A stretch of 64,000 bases of DNA, taken from NCBI RefSeq assembly GCF_003345355.1, contig NZ_QQNB01000001.1, positions 1,178,001 through 1,242,000 of the forward strand. Reading direction: 5' to 3'. Made by a program: the position numbers and the translations under genes. A model generated the notes under the pieces. The model ran no database searches. It worked only from the letters and a program-made list of their open reading frames with translations, and was not told the origin of the DNA. Source of the stretch: Sphingomonas aracearum (lineage in GTDB: Bacteria; Pseudomonadota; Alphaproteobacteria; Sphingomonadales; Sphingomonadaceae). Position 1 is the first letter of the stretch; each line of letters begins with the position of its first letter. Below are positions 47,487-55,738 of this stretch, piece after piece.

Positions 47487-48179
47487 ATGCATCCCGAACT
47501 GCCCGCCGCCGAACCCGCCTCCTCGCGTGCGCCAGGCCCGCTGCTTGCCGCCGGCGTCGCGGCGGCTGGACTGGGCCTGGTGCTCGGGATCGGCGCGCTG
47601 GCGGGGCAATCCGCGTTCAGCTTCGACCGCCGCGTCCTCGCCGCGCTGCGCCTGCCGGGACCGGGCGCCCATCCGATCGGCCCGGAATGGCTGCACTGGG
47701 CCATGCTCGACATCACCGCCCTCGGCAGCTCCACCGTGCTGACGCTGGTGGTTCTCGCCGCGGTCGGGCTGCTGCTGGCCGAGCGGCTGTGGCTCACCGC
47801 AGCGCTGGTGGCAGCCGGCACGATCAGCGGATCGTGGATCGTCACGCTGGTGAAAGGCCATGTCGCGCGCGCCCGGCCGGACCTGATCGACCGCCTTACC
47901 GAGGCAAGCGGCATGAGCTTTCCCAGCGGCCATGCAACGAACAGCGCGATCATCTACCTGACGGTCGCCGCCCTCCTGACGCAGACGACACCCGGCCGTC
48001 ATGTGCGCGCCTATATCTTCGTCCTGGCCGTGCTGCTGGTCGGCCTGATCGGGATCAGCCGCATCTATCTGGGCGTGCACTGGACGAGCGACGTGATGGC
48101 CGGCTGGAGCTTCGGCACGATCTGGGCGCTCGCCTGGTGGCTTGCGGGCGCGCGGGCGCGGGCGGCGCTCCGCCACTGA
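47487..48179 (+). CDS. PAP2-family membrane phosphatase
   Basis: 230 residues from MHPELPAAEP, with AGGA upstream. Several transmembrane helices carry the three PAP2 motifs: KGHVARARP, FPSGHATNS and SRIYLGVHWTSD. This fits an undecaprenyl-diphosphate or phosphatidate phosphatase facing the periplasm. Substrate specificity is not visible. The gene is followed by the palindrome-rich region before the ZnuD-like receptor. Confidence 0.92.
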   Translation: MHPELPAAEPASSRAPGPLLAAGVAAAGLGLVLGIGALAGQSAFSFDRRVLAALRLPGPGAHPIGPEWLHWAMLDITALGSSTVLTLVVLAAVGLLLAERLWLTAALVAAGTISGSWIVTLVKGHVARARPDLIDRLTEASGMSFPSGHATNSAIIYLTVAALLTQTTPGRHVRAYIFVLAVLLVGLIGISRIYLGVHWTSDVMAGWSFGTIWALAWWLAGARARAALRH

Positions 48180-48188
48180 GGAGACTTT

Positions 48189-48216
48189 GTAACAAACATC
48201 TTGTTACAGTGTAACA
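48189..48216 (+). promoter_or_regulatory. Candidate Zur-type operator upstream of the ZnuD-like receptor
   Basis: TGTTACAGTGTAACA (48202-48216) is a perfect 7-1-7 palindrome. It overlaps a second inverted repeat GTAACA-n7-TGTTAC (48189-48207). The AT-rich box with TGTTA/TAACA halves resembles zinc-uptake regulator sites, and a TATAGC -10-like box follows at 48222-48227. The receptor start is 45 bases downstream. Confidence 0.6.
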
Positions 48217-48261
48217 TAACGTATAGCGCAGCGCAGCATCATTTCCCGGAGTCCCCCGCCC

Positions 48262-50424
48262 ATGCTGAAGCCTGCGCTGCTCGTCACCTCCATCCTTGTC
48301 GCCGCGCCCGCCCTCGCCCAGGCGCAAGCCGCGCCGGAGGGAGCCGGCGGCGGCGGCCAGCACGTTTCCACCCGTGACCAGTCGGGCGACGTGATCGTCA
48401 CCGCGCCGATCCGCCAGAGCGAGACGGACGTGCTCGCCGGCACCTCCGTGATCCATGGCGAGGAACTGGCGCGCGAGTTGCGGCCGACCATCGGCGAGAC
48501 GCTGGCGCGCCAGCCCGGCGTGTCCGCCACCTCCTTCGGCCCCAGCGCCTCGCGGCCCGTGCTGCGCGGCTTCCAGGGCGACCGCATCCGCGTGCTGACC
48601 GACGGCATCGGCGCGATCGACGTGTCCAACACCTCGGTGGACCATGCGGTGGTGATCGACCCGCTGCTCGCCGAGCGGGTGGAGGTGCTGCGCGGGCCGT
48701 CCGCGCTCCTCTTCGGTTCCTCGGCGATCGGCGGCGTGGTCAACGTGATCGACCGCCGCATCCCGCGCTCGGTGCCGGAGAACGGCTACCGGGTGAGCGG
48801 CATCGCCGGCTATGGCTCGGCCGCGGACGAGCGCTCGATCGGCGGCGCGGGCGACGTGGCGATCGGCAAGCAGTTCGTGCTGCACGCCGACGGCTCCTAC
48901 CTGAAGGCGGACGACCTGCGCATCGGCGGCTATGCGTTGACGCCGTTCCGCCGCAGCCAGGCGCTCGCCGCCGCCGGCCAGCCGCAGGAAGTGGAGGACG
49001 GCGAGGAGCCGATCGACTTCGCCGCCTCCGCCCGCATCAGGAACCGTTTGCCCAACACCGCCGCGGAAACCTGGACGGCCGGCGTCGGCGCTTCGATCAT
49101 CACCGACAATGGCAGCTCGCTGGGCGTCAGCTACAGCCATTATGACAGCCTCTACGGCGTGCCCGTCCGCTACGCCACCGACGTCGGCCAGGAGCAGGAA
49201 GCGCCGCGGCTCGACATCGCGCAGGACCGCGTCGACCTGCGCGCCGAGGTGAACACCGGCGGCGGCTTCTTCGACCAGATCCGCCTGCGCGCCGGACAGG
49301 CGACGTACCGCCACTACGAACTGGAGGACACCGGCGAGATCGGCACCGCCTTCTACAACAAGGGCCTCGAAGGCCGGCTGGAGCTGGTCCAGGCGCAGCG
49401 CGGGCCATGGCAGGGCGCCAGCGGCGTCCAGTATTTCAGCCGCGACTTCAACGTGGAGGGGGAGGAGGCATTCCTGCCGAAGAACTCCACGGAGCAGGTC
49501 GGCGTCTTCACGCTGCAGCAATACAGCACCGGCAGCTTCAAGGCCGAAGGCGGATTGCGGTTCGAACATTCGGACCTGTCGGCCTCGCCGCAAGGTGGCG
49601 ACCTGCGCTTCTTCGACGGCCGCCGCTCGTTCGATGCGGTCAGCGGCTCGCTGGGGGCCAGCTACGCGCTGTCGGACAGCATCCGCGTCGGCCTGAACGG
49701 CTCGCGCACGGAGCGCGCGCCTTCCGCGGAGGAGCTGTTCGCCAACGGCGCGCATGCCGGCACCCAGGCCTATGAACTCGGCAACCCGAACTTCGAGCTG
49801 GAAAAGAGCTGGGGCCTGGAGGCGACGCTGCATGCGCACGGGCAAGGCTACAGCTTCGATGCCTCCGCTTTCTACAACTGGTTCGACGGCTATATTTCCG
49901 AGAACCAGGTGGATTCGAGCGTGTGCGAAGCGGCGGCCGCTCCGTCCGGGCGCGAGGTGGACCTGCCCTGCTTCCAGTCGATCCAGCGCAAGGCGCGCTA
50001 TTGGGGCTTCGAGGCGGAAGGCTCGGTGAACCTGTTCCGCGCCGGCGCCTTCCGCATCAACGCCGATGCGCTGGGCGATTACGTGCGCGCCAGCATCGTC
50101 GATCAGGGCCCGGTGCCGCGTATCCCGGCGGGCCGCGTGCTCGGCGGCCTGGAGGCGCAGTCCGATCTCGTCACCGGCCGCGTCGAGGTGGAGCACGTCT
50201 TCCGCCAGGAACGCATCGCTGCGTTCGAGACGGAAACGCCCGCCTACACCATGACCAACGCCTCCGTGCAGCTGAAGCCGTTCGCGTCCAGCCCCGGCAC
50301 CATCCTGACGCTCAGCGCCAACAACATCTTCGACGTGAACGCGCGGCGTGCGGCGAGCTTCCTCAAGGATTTCGCCCCGCTGGCCGGCCGCGACTTCCGC
50401 GCGTCCTTGCGCTTCAGTCTCTGA
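48262..50424 (+). CDS. znuD: TonB-dependent receptor, ZnuD-like
   Basis: 720 residues. Signal peptide to ALAQAQA. The plug domain reads LARQPGVSATSFGPSASRPV, VLRGFQGDRIRVLTDGIGAI and AERVEVLRGPSALLFGSSAI, followed by a VVNVIDRRIP segment; this last arrangement closely follows ZnuD zinc receptors. The barrel holds several His/Asp-rich loops and ends DFRASLRFSL. Zinc import is inferred from ZnuD similarity and from the Zur-like palindrome upstream. Other small ligands cannot be excluded. The convergent DUF559 element lies just downstream. Confidence 0.88.
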   Translation: MLKPALLVTSILVAAPALAQAQAAPEGAGGGGQHVSTRDQSGDVIVTAPIRQSETDVLAGTSVIHGEELARELRPTIGETLARQPGVSATSFGPSASRPVLRGFQGDRIRVLTDGIGAIDVSNTSVDHAVVIDPLLAERVEVLRGPSALLFGSSAIGGVVNVIDRRIPRSVPENGYRVSGIAGYGSAADERSIGGAGDVAIGKQFVLHADGSYLKADDLRIGGYALTPFRRSQALAAAGQPQEVEDGEEPIDFAASARIRNRLPNTAAETWTAGVGASIITDNGSSLGVSYSHYDSLYGVPVRYATDVGQEQEAPRLDIAQDRVDLRAEVNTGGGFFDQIRLRAGQATYRHYELEDTGEIGTAFYNKGLEGRLELVQAQRGPWQGASGVQYFSRDFNVEGEEAFLPKNSTEQVGVFTLQQYSTGSFKAEGGLRFEHSDLSASPQGGDLRFFDGRRSFDAVSGSLGASYALSDSIRVGLNGSRTERAPSAEELFANGAHAGTQAYELGNPNFELEKSWGLEATLHAHGQGYSFDASAFYNWFDGYISENQVDSSVCEAAAAPSGREVDLPCFQSIQRKARYWGFEAEGSVNLFRAGAFRINADALGDYVRASIVDQGPVPRIPAGRVLGGLEAQSDLVTGRVEVEHVFRQERIAAFETETPAYTMTNASVQLKPFASSPGTILTLSANNIFDVNARRAASFLKDFAPLAGRDFRASLRFSL

Positions 50425-50535
50425 CGTCACCCCGAACCAAGCCGGAGTCCCGCTACCTGCTGCGCCAAGGGCAGAGGCGGAATCCCGGCTCGAAGCGGAG
50501 ATAACGAGACTGTTGCGATCACCGGACGGCGAACC

Positions 50536-50916
50536 TTAGCTCCCCTCCCTGGAAGGGAGGGGTTGGGGGTCGGTGGACGCTTGCGAGATCGCTTCGAGGA
50601 TCGACGCCGCCACTCCGCGAGCGTTCTCCCGCACCTCGCTGTTCCAGAAGCGCAACACGGTCCAGCCTTCGGCGTTCAGGTAAGCAGTGCGCTGTTCGTC
50701 CCGGGTCACCTGATCGGCGTGGTGTCCGCCATCCAGTTCGACGGCAATGCGCGCCGATCGGCATGCAAGATCGACGATGTAGTGGCCGGCGACGAGTTGC
50801 CGCGTCAACCGCGGTCGGCTCTCCCGCAAAAGCGACCACAAGGCGCGTTCCTCTGCCGTCGCCTCTCGTCGCAGACGCCGCGCATTGCGCGTCAGTTCCG
50901 GCGGCGTGCGTTGCAT
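50536..50916 (-). CDS. DUF559 (VSR-like endonuclease fold) protein inside a palindromic element
   Basis: 126 residues. DUF559 proteins have a predicted restriction-endonuclease-like fold related to Vsr. Candidate active-site residues lie in GHYIVDLACRSARIAVELDG (Asp, then Glu/Asp after a basic run), followed by GHHADQVTRDEQRTAYLNAE. The last 13 residues (STDPQPLPSREGS) are encoded by the left palindromic arm (50540-50574); the start codon lies 33 bases from the right arm (50949-50983). RBS AGGGAG. The ORF thus occupies the whole element, suggesting it moves or is maintained with the repeat. No activity is known. Confidence 0.85.
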   Translation of the reverse strand: MQRTPPELTRNARRLRREATAEERALWSLLRESRPRLTRQLVAGHYIVDLACRSARIAVELDGGHHADQVTRDEQRTAYLNAEGWTVLRFWNSEVRENARGVAASILEAISQASTDPQPLPSREGS

Positions 50917-50983
50917 CGGCTCCCTCTACCGAGCATCCGGCGTGGGTCACCCACCCCCGACCCCTCCCTTTCAGGGAGGCGAG
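50540..50983. repeat. Long palindromic element (family C) with DUF559 cargo
   Basis: Inverted arms, 50540-50574 and 50949-50983, bracket 374 bases filled by the DUF559 gene. The left arm begins CTCCCCTCCCTGGAAGGGAG; the right one ACCCACCCCCGACCCCTCCC. Each arm contains its own small hairpin. The element sits between two convergent genes. Compare the gene-less short form at 38909-39036. Confidence 0.8.
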
Positions 50984-51033
50984 TGACTTCCCTCGATTGA
51001 CCGAACGAGGGCATCCTTAGCCTCTTGGCAAAG

Positions 51034-52044
51034 TCAGCGGCCCTGCAACCCCGCGATCGCCTCCGCGAGCGGTGCCACGTCCGCCTCGCTCTGGTCCCAC
51101 GAAGTGACGAGCCGCACCTCGCCTTCCGCCCAATCGTAGAAGTCGAAGCCCTGCGCCCGCAGCGTCGCGGCCTCGGCCGGCGTCATGCGCAGGAACAGCT
51201 CGTTGGCCTCCACCGCATGGATCTGCCGATCTCCCGCCGCGCGCGCCAGCAGGGTAGCCGCCGCATTCGCCGCCCGCGCATTCTCGATCCACAGGTCGTC
51301 CTCCAGCATCGCCAGCACCTGCGCCGCGAGATAGCGGCCCTTGGACAGGAGCAGCCCCGCCCGCTTGCGCCGGATCAGCGTCGCCTCCGCCAGTTCGGGC
51401 CGGAAGAACACGAGGCACTCGGCGTTCATCCCACCGTTCTTGACGAAGCCGAAGCTCAGCACGTCCACGCCCGCGCGCCACGTCAGGTCCGCCGGCGCGC
51501 AGCCCAAGGTCGCCACCGCATTGGCGAACCGCGCGCCGTCCATGTGGAAGCCGAGCCCGCGCGCCTTCGCCAGCTCGCCGATCGCCGCCACCTCGGCGGG
51601 CGTGTAGACGCGGCCATATTCCGTCGCGTTGGTGATCGACACCGCGTGCGGCTGCACCCGGTGCACGTCGTTGGCGATGGCATCGACCACCGCGCGGATG
51701 CTGTCGGGCGTCAGCTTCGCGCCGTCGCCCTCGCCCAGCAGCAGCTTGGCCCCGTGGGTATAGAATTCCGGCGCGCCCGCCTCGTCGTTCTGGATGTGCG
51801 CGTCGCGGTGGCAGACGACCCCGCCATAAGGCGGGCAGAGCGCGGCGAGCGCCAGGCAGTTCGCCGCGGTGCCGCTCGGCACCCACAAGGCGCGGACTTC
51901 CGTGCCGAACAGGTCGCCCAGCGCCCCGTCCAACCGCTTGCTCCACGCATCGCCGTCATAAGCGGTGTCGAGCCGGTCGGCAGCGTGCAGTGCCTGGAAC
52001 ACCGCGGGATGCACCGCGGCGGCATTGTCGGAGAAGAAGCGCAT
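51034..52044 (-). CDS. Low-specificity L-threonine aldolase
   Basis: PLP-dependent lyase cleaving threonine (or allo-threonine) to glycine and acetaldehyde. 336 residues from MRFFSDNAAAVHPAVFQAL, which resembles the usual FxSDN start. PLP pocket: GTAANCLALAALC, HMDGARFANAVA, and the lysine in SFGFVKNGGMNAE. The upstream 43 in-frame residues are the antisense of the penicillin-binding gene tail and were dropped. It lies 13 bases after that gene in the same direction. A related beta-eliminating lyase is the alternative. Confidence 0.9.
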   Translation of the reverse strand: MRFFSDNAAAVHPAVFQALHAADRLDTAYDGDAWSKRLDGALGDLFGTEVRALWVPSGTAANCLALAALCPPYGGVVCHRDAHIQNDEAGAPEFYTHGAKLLLGEGDGAKLTPDSIRAVVDAIANDVHRVQPHAVSITNATEYGRVYTPAEVAAIGELAKARGLGFHMDGARFANAVATLGCAPADLTWRAGVDVLSFGFVKNGGMNAECLVFFRPELAEATLIRRKRAGLLLSKGRYLAAQVLAMLEDDLWIENARAANAAATLLARAAGDRQIHAVEANELFLRMTPAEAATLRAQGFDFYDWAEGEVRLVTSWDQSEADVAPLAEAIAGLQGR

Positions 52045-52057
52045 GGATGTTCCCGGT

Positions 52058-54172
52058 TCAGTCTTCGTCGGTGGTGATGGACTCGCGACCGGGCGTGAAG
52101 CGCTCCTCCCGGCGACGATCCCGGCGGCGATCGTCCTCTTCGTCCCCGTTCTCGTCCTCGATCGCTTGCGCACGCTCGCGGTCGCCGCGGTTGAGCTCGA
52201 TCGAGCCGTCGCGGTTGACGCGCACGTTCATGCCGAAGCCGTTGAACTCGCCTTCGAGGCCTTGCGCATCGGGAGCGTCAGGCTCCTCCACCACGTTGTC
52301 GGCGTCGGGATCGACCACGTTGTCCGGCTCGGCCACGGGCACCTGCTTGGCCCCGACGCCCAATGCCTGCTGCATGAAATCGCGCCACACGCGCGCGGGA
52401 ATGCCGCCGCCGTGCAGGCCTTCGTTGGGGGTGTTGTCGTCATTGCCGACCCACACGCCGCAGACCAGGCCGTTGGCGAAGCCGACGAACAGCGCGTCGC
52501 GGCTGTCCTGCGTGGTGCCGGTCTTGCCATAGGTCGGCACCTCCAGCGCGGACTCCCGCCCCGTGCCCTCCTCAGCCGAGGCGGAGAGCAGGTCCAGCAT
52601 CTCGTCATGCACCTGCTTGGGATAGGTGCGCTGCCCGCCGGCGATCGACTGCAGCCAGCCGCGCTCGCGCTCCTGCTCCACCCCGCGCGGCCGCACCGGA
52701 TAGCTGCCCGCCGCGATCGAGGCGTAGGCGCTGGTCAGCTCCAGCAGCGACATGCCCGAGGTGCCGAGCGCGATGCTCGCCTCCTGCGCCAGCGGGGACT
52801 GCACGCCGAGCTCCTTGGCCACGCGCCGCACGGTGTTGTAGCCGACGTCCTGGATCAGCCGCGCCGCCACCACGTTGGAGGACTTGGCGAACGCATGCCG
52901 CAACGTGATCTCGCCTTCATAGCGCCCGTCGACGTTCTTCGGGCTCCAGTCGGCGATGGTCACCGGATTGTCGTCGAACCTGGTGTCCGGCGTGTAGCCC
53001 TTCTGCATGGCGGCGAGATACAGGAACAGCTTGAACGCCGAGCCCGGCTGACGCTTCGCCTGGGTCGCGCGGTTGAACGGGCTCTGCGCGTAATCCTTGC
53101 CGCCGACCATCGCGACCACGCGCCCGTCCGGCCGCATCGCGACCAGCGCGATCTGCGCTTCCTTCAGCCCGGCGCGCTTCACCGATTTCTCCGCCGCCTT
53201 CTGCAAATCGCGGTCCAGCGTGGTCTTTACCGTCGACTCGCTGGCGATCTCGCCGGCCGCCTCTCGCGCTTCCGGCAAGACCCAGTCGGCGAAATAGGTG
53301 CCGTCGGGCAGCTGCTCGGTCTTGTCCGGCACGATGCGCGCGGGCGAAACGTCCGCGCCTTCCGCCCTGGTCAGGAAACCGGCATCCACCATCGCTGCGA
53401 CGACCAGCTTCTGCCGTTCGCGCGCGCCCTTGAGGTTGCTTGTCGGCGCGAGCTTGGACGGCGCCTTGACCAGGCCCGCCAGCATGGCCGCCTGCGCCAC
53501 GGACAATCGCTGCGGCGTGCGGTCGAAATAATGCTTGGCCGCCGCGGTCAGGCCATAGACGTTGTCGCCGAAATAGACGTTGGACAGGTAGCGCGAGAGG
53601 ATCTGGTCCTTGCTCAGCCACGCCTCCAGCCAGAAGGCGATCAGCACTTCGCGCAGCTTGCGCGTGTAGGTGCGGTCCGAATCGAGGAACGCGTTCTTCG
53701 CCAGCTGCTGCGTGATGGTGCTCGCGCCCTGGCTGCGGCCGTCGGACGAGACGTTGTGGAACACCGCCCGCGCCACGCCGCGCGGATCGACGCCCCAGTG
53801 GCTGCGGAAGCGACGGTCCTCGATCGCCAGGAACGCATCCGTCACATGCGCGGGCAGCCGGGTCGAATCGACCGGCGCCCCGATGATCGCGCCGCGCCGG
53901 GCGATCGGCGTGCCGTCCGCCGCCAGCAGGGTGATCGATGGCGGCGTCGGCGGCTCGAGGCTCTTGGACAAGGGCGCGGTGAACGTCAGCCAGGCGACAG
54001 CGGCCACGAACAGCACGATGAACGCCGCCAGCCCGCGCACCAGCCAGCGGCGCACGAGCCGGCCGCGGCTCGGCCGGTCGTACGGCGCGTTGGCCGCATC
54101 CCAGGCAAGCTCGTCCGGTTCTTCCGGCGGCAGCGGGGCATTGTCGAGTGGGGCGAAGGGATAGGGACGCAC
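52058..54172 (-). CDS. Penicillin-binding protein 1A-type (glycosyltransferase/transpeptidase)
   Basis: Class A PBP, bifunctional in cell wall synthesis. 704 residues. A cytosolic tail and one transmembrane helix (about 46-66) precede the GT51 domain (FLAIEDRRFRSHWGVDPRG; GASTITQQLAKN; KLREVLIAFWLE). The transpeptidase carries SxxK in QPGSAFKLF, SxN in KSSNVVAA, and KTGT in YGKTGTTQD. The C-terminus is a highly charged Asp/Arg/Glu tail. A smaller class A type than E. coli PBP1a (about 850) because the insert domain is absent. Confidence 0.94.
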   Translation of the reverse strand: MRPYPFAPLDNAPLPPEEPDELAWDAANAPYDRPSRGRLVRRWLVRGLAAFIVLFVAAVAWLTFTAPLSKSLEPPTPPSITLLAADGTPIARRGAIIGAPVDSTRLPAHVTDAFLAIEDRRFRSHWGVDPRGVARAVFHNVSSDGRSQGASTITQQLAKNAFLDSDRTYTRKLREVLIAFWLEAWLSKDQILSRYLSNVYFGDNVYGLTAAAKHYFDRTPQRLSVAQAAMLAGLVKAPSKLAPTSNLKGARERQKLVVAAMVDAGFLTRAEGADVSPARIVPDKTEQLPDGTYFADWVLPEAREAAGEIASESTVKTTLDRDLQKAAEKSVKRAGLKEAQIALVAMRPDGRVVAMVGGKDYAQSPFNRATQAKRQPGSAFKLFLYLAAMQKGYTPDTRFDDNPVTIADWSPKNVDGRYEGEITLRHAFAKSSNVVAARLIQDVGYNTVRRVAKELGVQSPLAQEASIALGTSGMSLLELTSAYASIAAGSYPVRPRGVEQERERGWLQSIAGGQRTYPKQVHDEMLDLLSASAEEGTGRESALEVPTYGKTGTTQDSRDALFVGFANGLVCGVWVGNDDNTPNEGLHGGGIPARVWRDFMQQALGVGAKQVPVAEPDNVVDPDADNVVEEPDAPDAQGLEGEFNGFGMNVRVNRDGSIELNRGDRERAQAIEDENGDEEDDRRRDRRREERFTPGRESITTDED

Positions 54173-54322
54173 GCTTGAACCGCGAAACCTTCGAGAGAAA
54201 CGAGGAGCTGTATTACTTCACTAGAGCAGCGGCGGCAAGTCGCTGGCACCCGGCGCTTATACGCGCTCCGGCGGGCCGCGCCAGCATTTGCGGCAGGCGC
54301 CCGGCCCCGCTAGGAGGGCTGC

Positions 54323-54910
54323 ATGTCCGCCTTCCAGCCCCTTGTTGTCGGTATCGGCGGCACGATCGGTGCATTGTCCTCCACCGAACGCGCGTTGAAG
54401 ATCGCGCTGGATGCCGCCGCGCAGGAAGGCTTTCGCACGCAATTGTTCGGCGGCGATGCCATGGCCCGCCTGCCCCTTTACGACCCGCGCGCGACCGCCC
54501 GCACGCCGGACGAGCGCGCGTTCGTGGATGCCGTGCGCGAGGCGCAGGCGGTGATCATCGCCTCGCCGGGCTATCACGGGTCGATCTCCGGCGTGGTGAA
54601 GAACGCGCTGGACCTGCTGGAGGAAACCGCGCGCGACGAGCGGCCCTATCTTCAGGACATGCCGGTCGGCCTGATCGCCACGGCTTATGGCTGGCAGGCG
54701 ACGGGCTCGACCATCGCGGCGCTGCGCTCGATCGTCCATGCGCTGCGCGGGTGGCCGACCCCGTTCGCGGCCGCGATCAACACGCAGGAAGTGCAGTTCG
54801 ACGATGCCGGCGGGGCCACCGAGCCCGGGGTCCTCGAACAGCTCCGCCGCGTCGGGCAGCAGGTCGCCCGCTTCGCGCCCCTGGCAAACCGGGCGCCGTC
54901 GCGAGGGTGA
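54323..54910 (+). CDS. NADPH-dependent FMN reductase family protein
   Basis: 195 residues with a flavodoxin-like fold: VVGIGGTIGALSSTERALKI phosphate-loop region, SPGYHGSISGVVKNALDLLE (the typical SPxYHG-SxxGxxKNAxD motif) and GWQATGSTIAALRSIVHAL. It probably reduces FMN or a quinone with NAD(P)H. GGAGG seven bases before the ATG. The 3' end converges on the XpaC-like gene across a large inverted repeat. Confidence 0.9.
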   Translation: MSAFQPLVVGIGGTIGALSSTERALKIALDAAAQEGFRTQLFGGDAMARLPLYDPRATARTPDERAFVDAVREAQAVIIASPGYHGSISGVVKNALDLLEETARDERPYLQDMPVGLIATAYGWQATGSTIAALRSIVHALRGWPTPFAAAINTQEVQFDDAGGATEPGVLEQLRRVGQQVARFAPLANRAPSRG

Positions 54911-54920
54911 AGTACGGCCT

Positions 54921-55023
54921 GTTCCCCGGCGAAGGCCGGGGCCCAGTTGGCAAGGTCGGAGCGAAGGCGCGCAACGCACACCCCGTACGCCGCCGAACTG
55001 GACCCCGGCCTTCGCCGGGGAAC
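54921..55023. repeat. Large near-perfect inverted repeat (family A palindrome pair)
   Basis: Left arm 54921-54948 (GTTCCCCGGCGAAGGCCGGG onward) and right arm 54996-55023 are inverted copies with one mismatch in 28 bases, and each arm contains its own CCCCGGC/GCCGGGG hairpin. They are separated by 47 bases, in a convergent gap. Best-preserved of the family-A pairs in this window. Confidence 0.8.
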
Positions 55024-55030
55024 CGCTATC

Positions 55031-55735
55031 TCACCCCTGCCCGTCGTCGCGGTAGCGGATCTCCAGGAAACGCTGCCGCGTCTGGAGGTTGTCGAGGTCG
55101 CCCTGGGCCAGCTGCGTGCTCATCTCGCCGATCTCCTGCTCGATGACCGCCAGCCCGTCGGCGAGTTGCTGGTCGGGCGTGCGGCCGTTGCGCGCCACCC
55201 CGCGCAAGGGGGCGGGAACGCGCTCATAGCCCTTCAGCAGCTCGGGCAATTGCTCGCCCACCAGCTTGCGGATCTCCGCAGCCGCGGGCTCGCGCTCGTC
55301 CAGCCCGGCAAGTTGCGGCGACAGCGTTTCCAGCCGCACGCCGATGCCGTCCACCAGGCTGCGCGCCGCGGGCGGCAAAGCGGGGCGCTGGGTGTGGAGC
55401 CAGCTTGCCGTGCGCTGCGGCAAGAGCTTGAGCGGCGCCTCGGGCAGTTGCTCGAGCCGCACCACCGGCTCGCGCGGGAAGATCGCCAGCGCCACCGTGG
55501 CGACGATCAGCGCGGCGATCATCAGCAGGAACCCGCCCATGCCGATCGGCACGATCCAGCCGATCACCAAGGCGGCGATCAGGATCGCGGCATCGGCCAC
55601 CGCGATGTTCGCCAGCCGCTTGCCGAGCTTGCCCGCCGCCTTGCGGGCCCCCGGCGCCGGCACCGCGCGTCGCTCGCGCTGGAGGCGCAGCGCCTGCCCT
55701 GCCTGCGACAGCGTATCCTCGGACGGACCGGCCAT
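55031..55735 (-). CDS. XpaC-like membrane protein
   Basis: 234 residues. Two hydrophobic segments (NIAVADAAILIAALVIGWIV; MGGFLLMIAALIVATVALAI) are followed by a helical soluble region. Resemblance is to the XpaC/5-bromo-4-chloroindolyl phosphate hydrolysis group, which nearly always accompanies telA. It lies three bases after the telA stop, so it is co-translated. Function unknown; a role in tellurite or envelope stress with TelA is inferred from linkage. Confidence 0.75.
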   Translation of the reverse strand: MAGPSEDTLSQAGQALRLQRERRAVPAPGARKAAGKLGKRLANIAVADAAILIAALVIGWIVPIGMGGFLLMIAALIVATVALAIFPREPVVRLEQLPEAPLKLLPQRTASWLHTQRPALPPAARSLVDGIGVRLETLSPQLAGLDEREPAAAEIRKLVGEQLPELLKGYERVPAPLRGVARNGRTPDQQLADGLAVIEQEIGEMSTQLAQGDLDNLQTRQRFLEIRYRDDGQG

Positions 55736-55738
55736 CGG

